Shown in pieces: positions 1 to 7,296 of a DNA stretch of 38,570 nucleotides; the stretch's first letter is position 1, and every line of letters starts with the position of its first letter. The stretch comes from Phycisphaerales bacterium. Lineage in GTDB: Bacteria; Planctomycetota; Phycisphaerae; Phycisphaerales; UBA1924. Under the pieces are notes generated by a model. The model was not told where the DNA came from and made no database searches. It was given only the letters and a program-made list of their open reading frames with translations. The position numbers and the translations under genes are program-made. The stretch is from positions 1 to 38,570 of the forward strand of contig JARGPA010000027.1 in the NCBI GenBank assembly GCA_029213305.1, read 5' to 3'.

Positions 1-795
1 GGAATAAGTGAAGATTCGATAGTTGATGCGATTCTTTCCAAAGTGACATCAAAAACCAAGATTGCTTTGTTGAGTTTGATTACCAGCGCCACTGCGATTC
101 GGTTACCAGTCGAACGATTGATTCGGGAACTAAAAGCGATGGGCGTAGAGACATTACTCGACGCCGCGCACGGTCCAGGATGTGTCTCGATGGATGTGGA
201 TTCTTGGGGCGCTGGGTACACAACGGGGAACGGGCACAAATGGTTGTGTTCTCCAAAGGGTGTTGCGTTCTTGCATGTTCGCAAGGATTTGCAGGAGGGG
301 TTTGAGCCTTTGGTGTTATCGAATGATGCGATGGATCTTCAAGGTGCGAGCGCACAATCCAAGCGAACTCCGATGAATCACGCGTTTGATTACATGGGGA
401 CTGATGATCGGACTCCGGTTCTTTCGATCGCGGATTCAATCGAGTTTCTTCAAGGTTTAGTTGAGGGCGGGATTGATGGGTTGATGGCGAACAATCAGCG
501 TTTGTGCTTTGAGTCGCGTGATCTGCTTTGTGAGATGCTCGGGACGCAACAACGGGTTCCTGATGGGTTACTTGGGCCTTTAGCGACGATTGATGTTCCA
601 GCGCCGGGGATGGAACCTGGGGCATTGCGTGAGGCGCTGTTTGCGAATCATCAGATCGAAGCGATGATTGTACCGAGTCCGACGCATGATGGCGGGGAGG
701 CGAGGCCGATGGTGCGGGTTTCGCCGCAGGTGTATAACTCGATTGAGCAGTATCGGTACTTGGGTGAAGCGATTTTGTCTGAGATCGGGCGCTGA
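1..795 (+). CDS. Class V aminotransferase, isopenicillin-N epimerase-like (5' end cut off by window)
   Basis: This is the C-terminal part of a PLP-dependent class V aminotransferase-fold enzyme. The frame is open from base 1, so the N-terminus lies outside the window. Visible marks are the D-A-A-H-G-P-G segment that contacts the cofactor, the G-H-K-W segment holding the Schiff-base lysine, then a D-Y-M-G-T-D-D stretch and an R-V-S-P-Q-Y-N C-terminal motif, all typical of the isopenicillin-N epimerase/cysteine desulfurase-like subgroup. The substrate cannot be told from sequence; these enzymes racemise, desulfurate or transaminate amino acids in the cytoplasm. A second member lies at 6035-7294 and shares the same motifs in the same order, so the two are paralogues. 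The 3' part is overlapped on the opposite strand by a long open frame (80-1123). Confidence 0.85.
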   Translation, partial: GISEDSIVDAILSKVTSKTKIALLSLITSATAIRLPVERLIRELKAMGVETLLDAAHGPGCVSMDVDSWGAGYTTGNGHKWLCSPKGVAFLHVRKDLQEGFEPLVLSNDAMDLQGASAQSKRTPMNHAFDYMGTDDRTPVLSIADSIEFLQGLVEGGIDGLMANNQRLCFESRDLLCEMLGTQQRVPDGLLGPLATIDVPAPGMEPGALREALFANHQIEAMIVPSPTHDGGEARPMVRVSPQVYNSIEQYRYLGEAILSEIGR

Positions 796-1123
796 GATTC
801 GAGATGATTGTGTTCGCGGATTTTCGTTGAGTTTCCGCGTGGTTTGGGGTTTCTGGTTTATCTTTGAGTTGATCTGCGATTCGAGCGAACGCGAGTGCGG
901 TCGCTTCTGGTTCGATGATGTGTTTGCGCGCTGGGGAGATTCGTTCGATTGCTTCGACAGCGGATTGGTATTGTTTTGATTCGAGTAGATCGGCGAGTTG
1001 TGTCAGTGAGAACTGGTAAATGCTGCACAGATCGAACGCGGTGATCGAAGGATTGATCAAATCTTCGAGAAAATCATTGGAGATGGTTGGTTCGGAATCG
1101 ATTTGTGGTGTCGTTGTGGTCAT
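80..1123 (-). CDS. Hypothetical protein; N-terminal third probably real, C-terminal part overlaps the aminotransferase antisense
   Basis: I recognise no named family. The first ~110 residues (about 790-1123) lie outside the neighbouring gene and read like a real, mostly helical protein with segments such as L-I-N-P-S-I-T-A-F-D-L-C and L-A-D-L-L-E-S, which looks like a small helix-turn-helix-like domain. The remaining ~235 residues run antisense through the convergent aminotransferase gene and look like shadow sequence rich in S, P, H, Q and R. The frame has no stop until position 80, so either the protein really carries this long tail or its own stop has been lost. The start is ATG at 1123; no convincing Shine-Dalgarno precedes it. 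Confidence refers to the N-terminal portion being expressed. Confidence 0.45.
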   Translation of the reverse strand: MTTTTPQIDSEPTISNDFLEDLINPSITAFDLCSIYQFSLTQLADLLESKQYQSAVEAIERISPARKHIIEPEATALAFARIADQLKDKPETPNHAETQRKSANTIISNLSARSQTKSLHPSTDTAQSSYTPAAKPAPSASPPRHHASDSVQSSLRSDDSQTAPHAMPQVPSPALEHQSSLKAQVTHQEPVVASRASHKADHATQSTNADCSPSTHQSRPQLNLEETRLNPRSKEPESDHQSPCNQTRDSSEFAWIVRSHLEDPSHHSITPKAQTPPANPCEHARTQHPLENTTICARSPLCTQRPKNPHPSRHILDRARRRVMSLRPSLLVPESIVRLVTESQWRW

Positions 1124-1213
1124 GCGGGAATTGTCGCATGATTTTGAAATGGCACAAGTGGGGAGTTTGGTAGTTCTGTGATTTTGCGCACCGGGGTGGT
1201 CAGTGTTTATAGA

Positions 1214-1615
1214 TTATTTAAGTGTGGTGTGTTGTTTAGTTGTTTTCGATCGTGGGCGTATAAAACCAGAATGGTATGTTGGTGCAAGCAAGACAAGAAT
1301 TGTAAAAATAAGTAGTACTGTCTTGTGCACGAGGTGATGGATGTTGATCAAGACTGTGTCTGTTGAGTGTTGATATATTTGAAATGCGAAGTAAAAGAAG
1401 AAGATGATGTAGAGGGTGAGCCATCGGCCGAAAGCGTTGTGGGATGAGTCGGCGAGATATCTCCATACAAACGCGACAGCGAATAGTGTAGCGAGAAGCG
1501 TAGGGAAGAAGAGATAGTCGTCCTGTGTGATGAGTGTGTAGAGGATGGCGATGGCTGCGATAATGCGGATCGTGTGGCCGAGGAATAGTCGAGGTTTAAT
1601 ATTGATTCCTGACAT
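1214..1615 (-). CDS. Small multi-pass membrane protein of unknown function
   Basis: A 133-residue protein with about four hydrophobic segments: roughly residues 12-27, 34-50, 65-83 and 95-111. A charged, Lys/Arg/Thr-rich tail probably lies in the cytoplasm. I do not recognise the family. The ATG at 1615 has no clear Shine-Dalgarno. Two overlapping inverted repeats (1621-1641 and 1639-1656) sit directly upstream where a promoter would be, which suggests repressor control. Codons are more A/T-rich than in neighbouring genes. The next gene on this strand begins at 1123, 90 bases further on, so the two could share a transcript. Confidence 0.6.
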   Translation of the reverse strand: MSGINIKPRLFLGHTIRIIAAIAILYTLITQDDYLFFPTLLATLFAVAFVWRYLADSSHNAFGRWLTLYIIFFFYFAFQIYQHSTDTVLINIHHLVHKTVLLIFTILVLLAPTYHSGFIRPRSKTTKQHTTLK

Positions 1616-1620
1616 TGCAG

Positions 1621-1641
1621 ATTATTCTATATGAGAATAAT
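1621..1641. promoter_or_regulatory. Perfect 8-bp inverted repeat upstream of the 1615 start (possible operator)
   Basis: ATTATTCT is followed by a 5-base spacer and then AGAATAAT, its exact reverse complement. It ends five bases before the ATG of the minus-strand membrane protein. There is no T-run, so it is not a terminator. The A/T-rich dyad has the general look of a Fur-family operator, but that is inference only. Confidence 0.4.
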
Positions 1642-1656
1642 GCAATTGTGTGCATT
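1639..1656. promoter_or_regulatory. Second inverted repeat next to the first (possible operator)
   Basis: AATGCA, six spacer bases, then TGCATT. It overlaps the end of the 1621-1641 dyad by three bases, so two dyads lie side by side in the presumed promoter of the gene starting at 1615. Confidence 0.25.
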
Positions 1657-1887
1657 CGCGCTATTTGATATATAGATTGGGTAGTTTCTTTTAGATCGTC
1701 AAGTAGTAATTGCCAAGGGTTTGTTGCCTTATTCCCTAGTGCAAGTCTAAAGGCATTTGGGGGAATGACAGAGTTCTGGGGCGAATGTAGTCTTTTGAGG
1801 GATTCAAAATGAAGTCTTGTTTGTTTTGGTCATTGGGTTTAATCTATCCGTTCTTGATTTGGTAATTACTTATAGTTGGGATGACAC

Positions 1888-3279
1888 ATGAAGCTTGTAT
1901 TGAGTATTGCGGTTGCTGTTTTATCGTCAGGTGTTGTGGTTGCGGGGCCGACGACTGAGTCGATGAAGATTACTCCTGCGGATTTGGCGCAGAGTGATTT
2001 GTTTGGTACTTCGGCGGCTGCGAGCGAGGGGGTTGTGGTCATCGGGTCTCGTTTGAATGATGACCCGAGTTTGAACAAAGGGGCTGCGTATCTTTTTGAT
2101 ACGCAGTCTGGGGAAGAGTTACTCAAACTGATTACATCGGATAATGCACAGGGCGGGAACTTTGGGGTTTCGGTTGGGATTGATATGCTGGCGTCGCCTC
2201 CGATTGTTGTTGTCGGGAAGGATCAGGATCGGGATAATGGTGTAAACGCGGGCGCGATTTACATGTTTCGCGTGGATACTGGGGCGGAGCTTTTCAAACT
2301 GACTGAACCGGATGGGAGTGGGGGGAACCGGTTTGGGTCATCTGTTGATATAGATCAGGAAACATTTGTTGTTGGTGCGACGCAGAGTAGTGTGAATGGA
2401 CCCAATGCAGGGCGAGCGTATTTGTTTGATGTTTCAACTGGTAGTTTGCTTCACATTTTGAATCCTCAGACTCCTATTAGCAACTCACTTTTTGGGAGCT
2501 CGGTATCAATCTGTGGTGATCATGTCTTGGTTGGTGCGCGACGAGAACCTGAGCTTGGATCAAACTCAGGGGTGGCGTATCTGTTTGATCGGTCGACTGG
2601 TCTTGAGGTTGCTCGGTTCTTCCCGAGCGATGGAGGCTCGGGCGATCAGTTCGGAACTGCGGTCGCGATCTCAGGAGACTTTGCGGTGATTAGCGCTCCG
2701 GGGGATGGAGATAATGGACCTGCATCGGGATCGGTATATGTGTTTGATATCACTATTCCTTCAGCGCCTGCGCAGGTTCAAAGACTCTTAGCGCCCGATG
2801 GGTCGGCGGCTGATGAGTTTGGGCACTCGGTTGATATTCAATCGAACGATGATGGGTTCTTGGTTGCAGTTGGTGCATGGAAGGACACACCGAGCGGGGA
2901 TGACTCTGGTTCTGCTTATTTGTTCGAGCTCGATGCAATGGGGGTTATGCAGTCGAGCACAAAGTTACTCCCGAGTGATTCAGCTGAAGATACTGAGTTT
3001 GGGACTTGCGTTGCAATTGATTCCAATGGAATCGTTATTGTCGGAGCAGCGGAGGATGATGCGATCGTCGGAAACGGCGGTGCGGCGTATCTCTATCACA
3101 ACGATGCAGGATGTGTTGCAGATTTCAACGGGGATGGCACTACCAACTTCTTCGATGTTTCGGCATTTTTAGCGGCGTTCCAAGCAATGAATTTCGCGGC
3201 GGATCTCAATGGTGATGGGACATTCAACTTCTTTGATATCAGTGAGTTTCTTTCCCAGTTTGGTGAAGGGTGTTTGTAA
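1888..3279 (+). CDS. Secreted seven-bladed FG-GAP beta-propeller protein with C-terminal dockerin-like tag
   Basis: A 463-residue exported protein. The N-terminus is a signal peptide (M-K-L-V-L-S-I-A-V-A-V then a cut near V-V-V-A-G). Residues ~25-405 hold seven repeats of the type F-G-x-S-V-x-I, V-V-V-G-A, G-x-A-Y-L-F-D, the FG-GAP/integrin-alpha-like blade, so it should fold as a seven-bladed propeller. Residues ~409-463 (3112-3279) form a doubled EF-hand/dockerin-like module (D-F-N-G-D-G-T, N-F-F-D-V-S; then D-L-N-G-D-G-T, N-F-F-D-I-S) bracketed by one Cys at each end. Such modules bind calcium; here it is probably an envelope or secretion tag, since the same module ends two other proteins in this window. 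An ATG at 1881 is out of frame; 1888 gives the signal peptide. Confidence 0.9.
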   Translation: MKLVLSIAVAVLSSGVVVAGPTTESMKITPADLAQSDLFGTSAAASEGVVVIGSRLNDDPSLNKGAAYLFDTQSGEELLKLITSDNAQGGNFGVSVGIDMLASPPIVVVGKDQDRDNGVNAGAIYMFRVDTGAELFKLTEPDGSGGNRFGSSVDIDQETFVVGATQSSVNGPNAGRAYLFDVSTGSLLHILNPQTPISNSLFGSSVSICGDHVLVGARREPELGSNSGVAYLFDRSTGLEVARFFPSDGGSGDQFGTAVAISGDFAVISAPGDGDNGPASGSVYVFDITIPSAPAQVQRLLAPDGSAADEFGHSVDIQSNDDGFLVAVGAWKDTPSGDDSGSAYLFELDAMGVMQSSTKLLPSDSAEDTEFGTCVAIDSNGIVIVGAAEDDAIVGNGGAAYLYHNDAGCVADFNGDGTTNFFDVSAFLAAFQAMNFAADLNGDGTFNFFDISEFLSQFGEGCL

Positions 3280-3311
3280 GTGTGTCATCTTCCAAATTTG
3301 TATTTTGATAT

Positions 3312-5948
3312 CTATTCGTTGTTGAGTGTGACATTGAACAACTTATGGATTCGTCGCATCTGATCGAGCCATGAGGATGGTTCGTGGTAGCCGTGGGGTT
3401 CGATTGGATGGAGTGCGAGTTCCCAGTTTTCTTTTTCGAGTTCGATCAATCGTTGACTGAGACGGATGATGTCTTGTGCGACGACATTGTTGTCTTGTAG
3501 GCCGTGGAGCATGAGGAGATGTCCTTGTAAACCTTCGGCGTGGTTGATTGGTGATGAGATATCGAATGCTTCTGGATCGATTTCTGGGGTATTGAGGATA
3601 TTAGCGGTGTACCCGTGGTTGTAGTGGCGCCAGTCGGTGACGGATCTGAGTGCGGCGCCTGCTTTGTATGTTTCTGGTTCTAGGAACAGCGCCATGAGGG
3701 TCATGAAACCGCCGTAGGATCCGCCGTAGATTCCGACATTTTGTGGATCTGCGTTGTGGTTGTTTACTGCGTAATCAATTGTGTCTTTGAAATCTTCGAG
3801 TTCTGGGTATCCCATTTTTCTGTAGATCGCGGTGCGCCAGTCTCGGCCGTACCCTTCGCTTGCGCGGAAGTCTGGGGCGACAACAATGAATCCTTCGTTC
3901 GTGAGGATAGTGTGGAACATGTGTTCGCGCGAGTAGTAGGACCACTCGTAGTTTGCATGTTGGAGATATCCTGCGCCGTGTGAGAAGACGACGAGAGGGC
4001 GGGGGCCAGGGAATTTGTTCGCGTCTGGAAGATAGAGACGGGTGTAGATTGGATGCTCAGTATGGGATGAGGGGACCGCGACGATTTGAGGTGTTTGGAA
4101 GTTTGCAGATTTGAACTCTTGGGTCACAGTGTTCGTGAGTTTGACAGGAGGGCTTTGAAGGAGCGGGTTGGGTTGGAGTTCAACGAGGTAGAGCTCTGGG
4201 GGTTGGTTGAGATTCGAGTAGGAGATGATTGCTTGTGTTTGGTTTGGGGAAAGTGTGTATGAACTGACGGATCCTGCGAGTGTTGTGATTGGTTCGAGTT
4301 TGTTTGTTTTGAGATCGAGTTGTTCTAGCTCTTGAATCCCTGGATGGGTTCGGTTTGTACGAAGGTATGCAAAGCTTGTGGTATTTGTTGGATCATCTGA
4401 GATTGTGATGTCTCTGACTTCGAAGTTGCCTTCGGTTTGTTGGGTTGTGGTTTCGGTTGTTGGGTCATATGTGTAGAGGTGGGAGTATCCTGATTCTTCG
4501 GATAGGTACCAGAGGGTTTCTGTGTTTGGGATGAATCCGAACTCGTTGAAAGCCCAGTTGATCCATGCTTCATCGCGGAGATGGTGCGCGTTGATTGGGG
4601 TTGGGGATTCTTGATCGGTATCAATCATTACGATCCAGCGATCTTTGTTATCGTGCGAGCGGAGCATGAAAGCGGCGTAGCGGCCGGAATCTGACCAACG
4701 AGAACCCATTGAGGAGACAGGTCTTGGGTCTATTTCCTTTGTATCTGTCTCTTCTGCTTGTTCTCCATCTTTGAGAGCTTCTGCTTTGGGTTCTACTTCA
4801 GGATCTGAAGTGTTGCTCTCTTGGTTTTCAGATAGGTTTTTTGAGTTGTCTATCGATTCGTCTTTGGATTGTTTGGTGAGCCATTCAAGGGGGTTGTCTT
4901 TGATGGTGGGGAGGTTATCGAATGGGATGTCGATGGTTTCTTCAGTATTGAGATTGAGAAGATGGAATGAAACAGGAGTTTGGGATTGGAGCCCGACTTT
5001 GGCACGGACTGATCTCGTTGAGACATATCCATCTTCATTGATGTAGTTGGGCATGATGTCGCGTTTGTCGTTTGAGCGATTCTTTGGAGTAGTTGCGACG
5101 AGCATGAATCTTGCGTTTGGGCTTAACCATGATCCTTGCGATTGGCGATCGGATCCCAAATAGAACGGGCCCGGGACTGTTGTTGGATCGGTATCTCTCC
5201 AAGCATGACGATCATCTTCTCGTTGAGCTTTTCGTTGGTCTTCGAGATTGATGATGTCGAAGAGTTCTCGTTGTTGATTTTGAAGTTCGGTTCGTTTTTT
5301 AACGGCACTTTCGCGTGCTTCAGATGGATCTTTGGGTTCGTCTTTGAATTGGACATCAGCTGCTTGAAACTCCCAACCTGAATCGAGATTGCGGATGAAC
5401 CAGTTGTTATCTCTTCGGAACGCGTATCGGGTGAATACAGAGCGTGAGCTTGGGAGGAACATCGCGGCGGATTCGTAGGCGGAGGTTTTGGTGAGTTGTG
5501 TTGTTGATTGAGCGATTACGTCGTAGATGAAGAGGTCGCCGTTGTTGTTGAGGAGTCGGAGGGTGTGATCTGTATTCCAATCTCCTGAGTTGATGAAGTA
5601 GGGTCCGGGTGATTGGGGAGTAATTTTCGCGGGTTCTGCGTCAGGGTTTGAGAGGAAGAGGAGGTATTGGTCTGAGAAGTCTCGGCCTACCAGTCCGGGT
5701 CGGCGCATGGAAAACTTGATTGCGGATCCATCGATGAGCCAACGGGGGTTCTGGGGTGATCGAGCGATCCAATCTTGCTCAGCGGTGATCTGGTTGAGCG
5801 TGTGGAGGGTCGATTGGGCGATGATTGGGGTTGTGCTTTGCTCAGAAACGGGGTCAGCGTTGGATAGCTCAGTAGGTTGAGCATGGGAGATGGTTGAGAG
5901 GATCGGTAGGAGTAGAGCAGCATGGATTAATCTTGGGGATAACTTCAT
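3312..5948 (-). CDS. Secreted S9-family serine peptidase (prolyl oligopeptidase/DPP-IV type)
   Basis: An 878-residue serine peptidase of the prolyl-oligopeptidase clan that should cleave peptides, often after proline, outside the cytoplasm. The ATG at 5948 starts directly on a signal peptide (M-K-L-S-P-R then a hydrophobic core, cut near S-H-A-Q); a GTG at 5963 would add five residues ahead of it and is less likely. The first two-thirds is a beta-propeller. The C-terminal alpha/beta hydrolase domain shows the nucleophile in G-G-S-Y-G-G (Ser744), the acid in L-Q-D-N-N (Asp819) and the base in E-P-H-G-Y (His852). An acidic, low-complexity insertion rich in E, D, S, N and K lies within the propeller, about residues 360-415. 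It is divergent from the aminotransferase gene at 6035, so the promoters share about 85 bases. Confidence 0.9.
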   Translation of the reverse strand: MKLSPRLIHAALLLPILSTISHAQPTELSNADPVSEQSTTPIIAQSTLHTLNQITAEQDWIARSPQNPRWLIDGSAIKFSMRRPGLVGRDFSDQYLLFLSNPDAEPAKITPQSPGPYFINSGDWNTDHTLRLLNNNGDLFIYDVIAQSTTQLTKTSAYESAAMFLPSSRSVFTRYAFRRDNNWFIRNLDSGWEFQAADVQFKDEPKDPSEARESAVKKRTELQNQQRELFDIINLEDQRKAQREDDRHAWRDTDPTTVPGPFYLGSDRQSQGSWLSPNARFMLVATTPKNRSNDKRDIMPNYINEDGYVSTRSVRAKVGLQSQTPVSFHLLNLNTEETIDIPFDNLPTIKDNPLEWLTKQSKDESIDNSKNLSENQESNTSDPEVEPKAEALKDGEQAEETDTKEIDPRPVSSMGSRWSDSGRYAAFMLRSHDNKDRWIVMIDTDQESPTPINAHHLRDEAWINWAFNEFGFIPNTETLWYLSEESGYSHLYTYDPTTETTTQQTEGNFEVRDITISDDPTNTTSFAYLRTNRTHPGIQELEQLDLKTNKLEPITTLAGSVSSYTLSPNQTQAIISYSNLNQPPELYLVELQPNPLLQSPPVKLTNTVTQEFKSANFQTPQIVAVPSSHTEHPIYTRLYLPDANKFPGPRPLVVFSHGAGYLQHANYEWSYYSREHMFHTILTNEGFIVVAPDFRASEGYGRDWRTAIYRKMGYPELEDFKDTIDYAVNNHNADPQNVGIYGGSYGGFMTLMALFLEPETYKAGAALRSVTDWRHYNHGYTANILNTPEIDPEAFDISSPINHAEGLQGHLLMLHGLQDNNVVAQDIIRLSQRLIELEKENWELALHPIEPHGYHEPSSWLDQMRRIHKLFNVTLNNE

Positions 5949-6034
5949 GCACAAACTATACACGAATCCACAATCTTTAGGTCCGCGTGTTATCCATTAT
6001 GGAACTTTTCTATTTTGCACCGATAGGCTTAATT

Positions 6035-7294
6035 ATGCCCAATGAATCAATGATTTCGTCCAAGCCTGCTTTTACTGGGATGTCTGCATCTCGTCCAGAA
6101 CCAATTCTTGCGTATGTTGCACATCGGATTTCGGAACCTGCTCGGTTCCCGATGCAGGAGGAGTTGACGCAGTTGAATAACGGATCGTATGGATTAACCC
6201 CTGAGGTTGTTGGAGCGGCGCAGAATGAGCTTCGCAGACGACTCGAAGCGGATCCGGTTCGGTTCTTCAAATCAGATTTAGAACATTATTCTGATGACAC
6301 ACGCGAAGCGCTCGCGAGGTTTGTCAAAGTCAGGGGCGAGGATCTCGCATTGGTGTCCAATGGAACCTTTGCAGTTGCAACAGTTCTCAACAATCTGGAA
6401 CTTGCACCTGGTGATGAGATCTTGGTCACGGATCATGAATACATGGCGACAATGAATGAGCTTGGGAAGGTTTGTCGCGCGACAGGGGCGCAGGTCAAGA
6501 TCGCAAAGATTCCTTTTCCTAATGTGAGAGTTGAAGAGGTGATTGAATCGGTTGTTGCGGGGATGAACGATCGGACAAAGTTGGTGATGGTCTCGCATAT
6601 TGCGAGCGCTTCTGCGTTGGTGATGCCTGTTGAAGAGATTGTTTCGGCGGCGAAGGAGCGAGGGATCGAGAGCTTTGTCGATGGGGCACATACTCCAGGA
6701 CAGATTGATCTGGATATTGGGTCGCTTGATCCGACTTGGTACGCGGCGAGTTGTCACAAATGGTTAGCAACTCCCAAAGGGACGGGATTTATTTATACAT
6801 CTCCGAATCGACAACGAGGTTTTAAACCCATGGTGTTGTCATGTAGAGAGCATGAACAGCGCAATGATCGCAAGGCGTATTTGTGTGACTTCGATTATGT
6901 GGGTACGAACGATTACACAGGGAATCTGGTGATTCCGGTTTCAATCGAACACATGGGGAATCAGCTCCCAGGGGGATGGGATGAACTGCGTCAACGCAAT
7001 CATGATCTTGTTGTGTACGGCGCCAAGCTCGTTTGCGATGCAATCGGGATTGAACAGGTTGTTCCCGAATCAATGATTGGAACGATGGTGGGGATTCCAC
7101 TTCCGGGTGTTTGTGAACACGGCGAGGTGATGGGAGAGGCGCTCTGGGATCGGTTGTATCTGAATCATGGGATTCAGGTTCCGATCTGGGATTTGCCTGG
7201 GGTTCATCCGCGTGTGATGCGGGTGAGTGCTCAGCTTTACAACACGGTTGAGGATTTTGAGAAGTTGGCGGGAGCAATGATTGCGGAGTTATAA
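6035..7294 (+). CDS. Class V aminotransferase, isopenicillin-N epimerase-like
   Basis: A complete PLP-dependent enzyme of about 420 residues. It begins its fold with L-N-N-G-S-Y-G, the usual start of isopenicillin-N epimerase-like proteins. It continues with S-N-G-T-F-A (phosphate binding), D-G-A-H-T-P-G (Asp to the pyridine ring), S-C-H-K-W (Schiff-base Lys) and D-Y-V-G-T-N-D. The reaction is not fixed by the sequence: epimerase, desulfurase and transaminase are all possible. The start is uncertain: GTG 5987, ATG 5999, ATG 6035 and ATG 6080 are in frame, none with a good Shine-Dalgarno; 6035 leaves a normal N-terminus without the odd hydrophobic lead. It ends two bases before the convergent gene ending at 7297. 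It is paralogous to the partial gene at 1-795. Confidence 0.88.
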   Translation: MPNESMISSKPAFTGMSASRPEPILAYVAHRISEPARFPMQEELTQLNNGSYGLTPEVVGAAQNELRRRLEADPVRFFKSDLEHYSDDTREALARFVKVRGEDLALVSNGTFAVATVLNNLELAPGDEILVTDHEYMATMNELGKVCRATGAQVKIAKIPFPNVRVEEVIESVVAGMNDRTKLVMVSHIASASALVMPVEEIVSAAKERGIESFVDGAHTPGQIDLDIGSLDPTWYAASCHKWLATPKGTGFIYTSPNRQRGFKPMVLSCREHEQRNDRKAYLCDFDYVGTNDYTGNLVIPVSIEHMGNQLPGGWDELRQRNHDLVVYGAKLVCDAIGIEQVVPESMIGTMVGIPLPGVCEHGEVMGEALWDRLYLNHGIQVPIWDLPGVHPRVMRVSAQLYNTVEDFEKLAGAMIAEL

Positions 7295-7296
7295 AA

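Noticed and set aside
1152..1175. TGGCAC ... TTTG resembling a sigma-54 promoter
   Set aside because: The spacing between the two elements is about 10 bases instead of 4-5, and no gene starts downstream on that strand.
1809..1865. An 18-codon hydrophobic open frame (M-K-S-C-L-F-W...) in the leader of the propeller gene
   Set aside because: A weak ribosome-binding site and a hydrophobic product are not enough at this length; nothing shows translation.
4771..5046. Plus-strand open frame inside the S9 peptidase gene
   Set aside because: It lies wholly within the clear minus-strand peptidase, and its amino-acid make-up is that of antisense shadow sequence.
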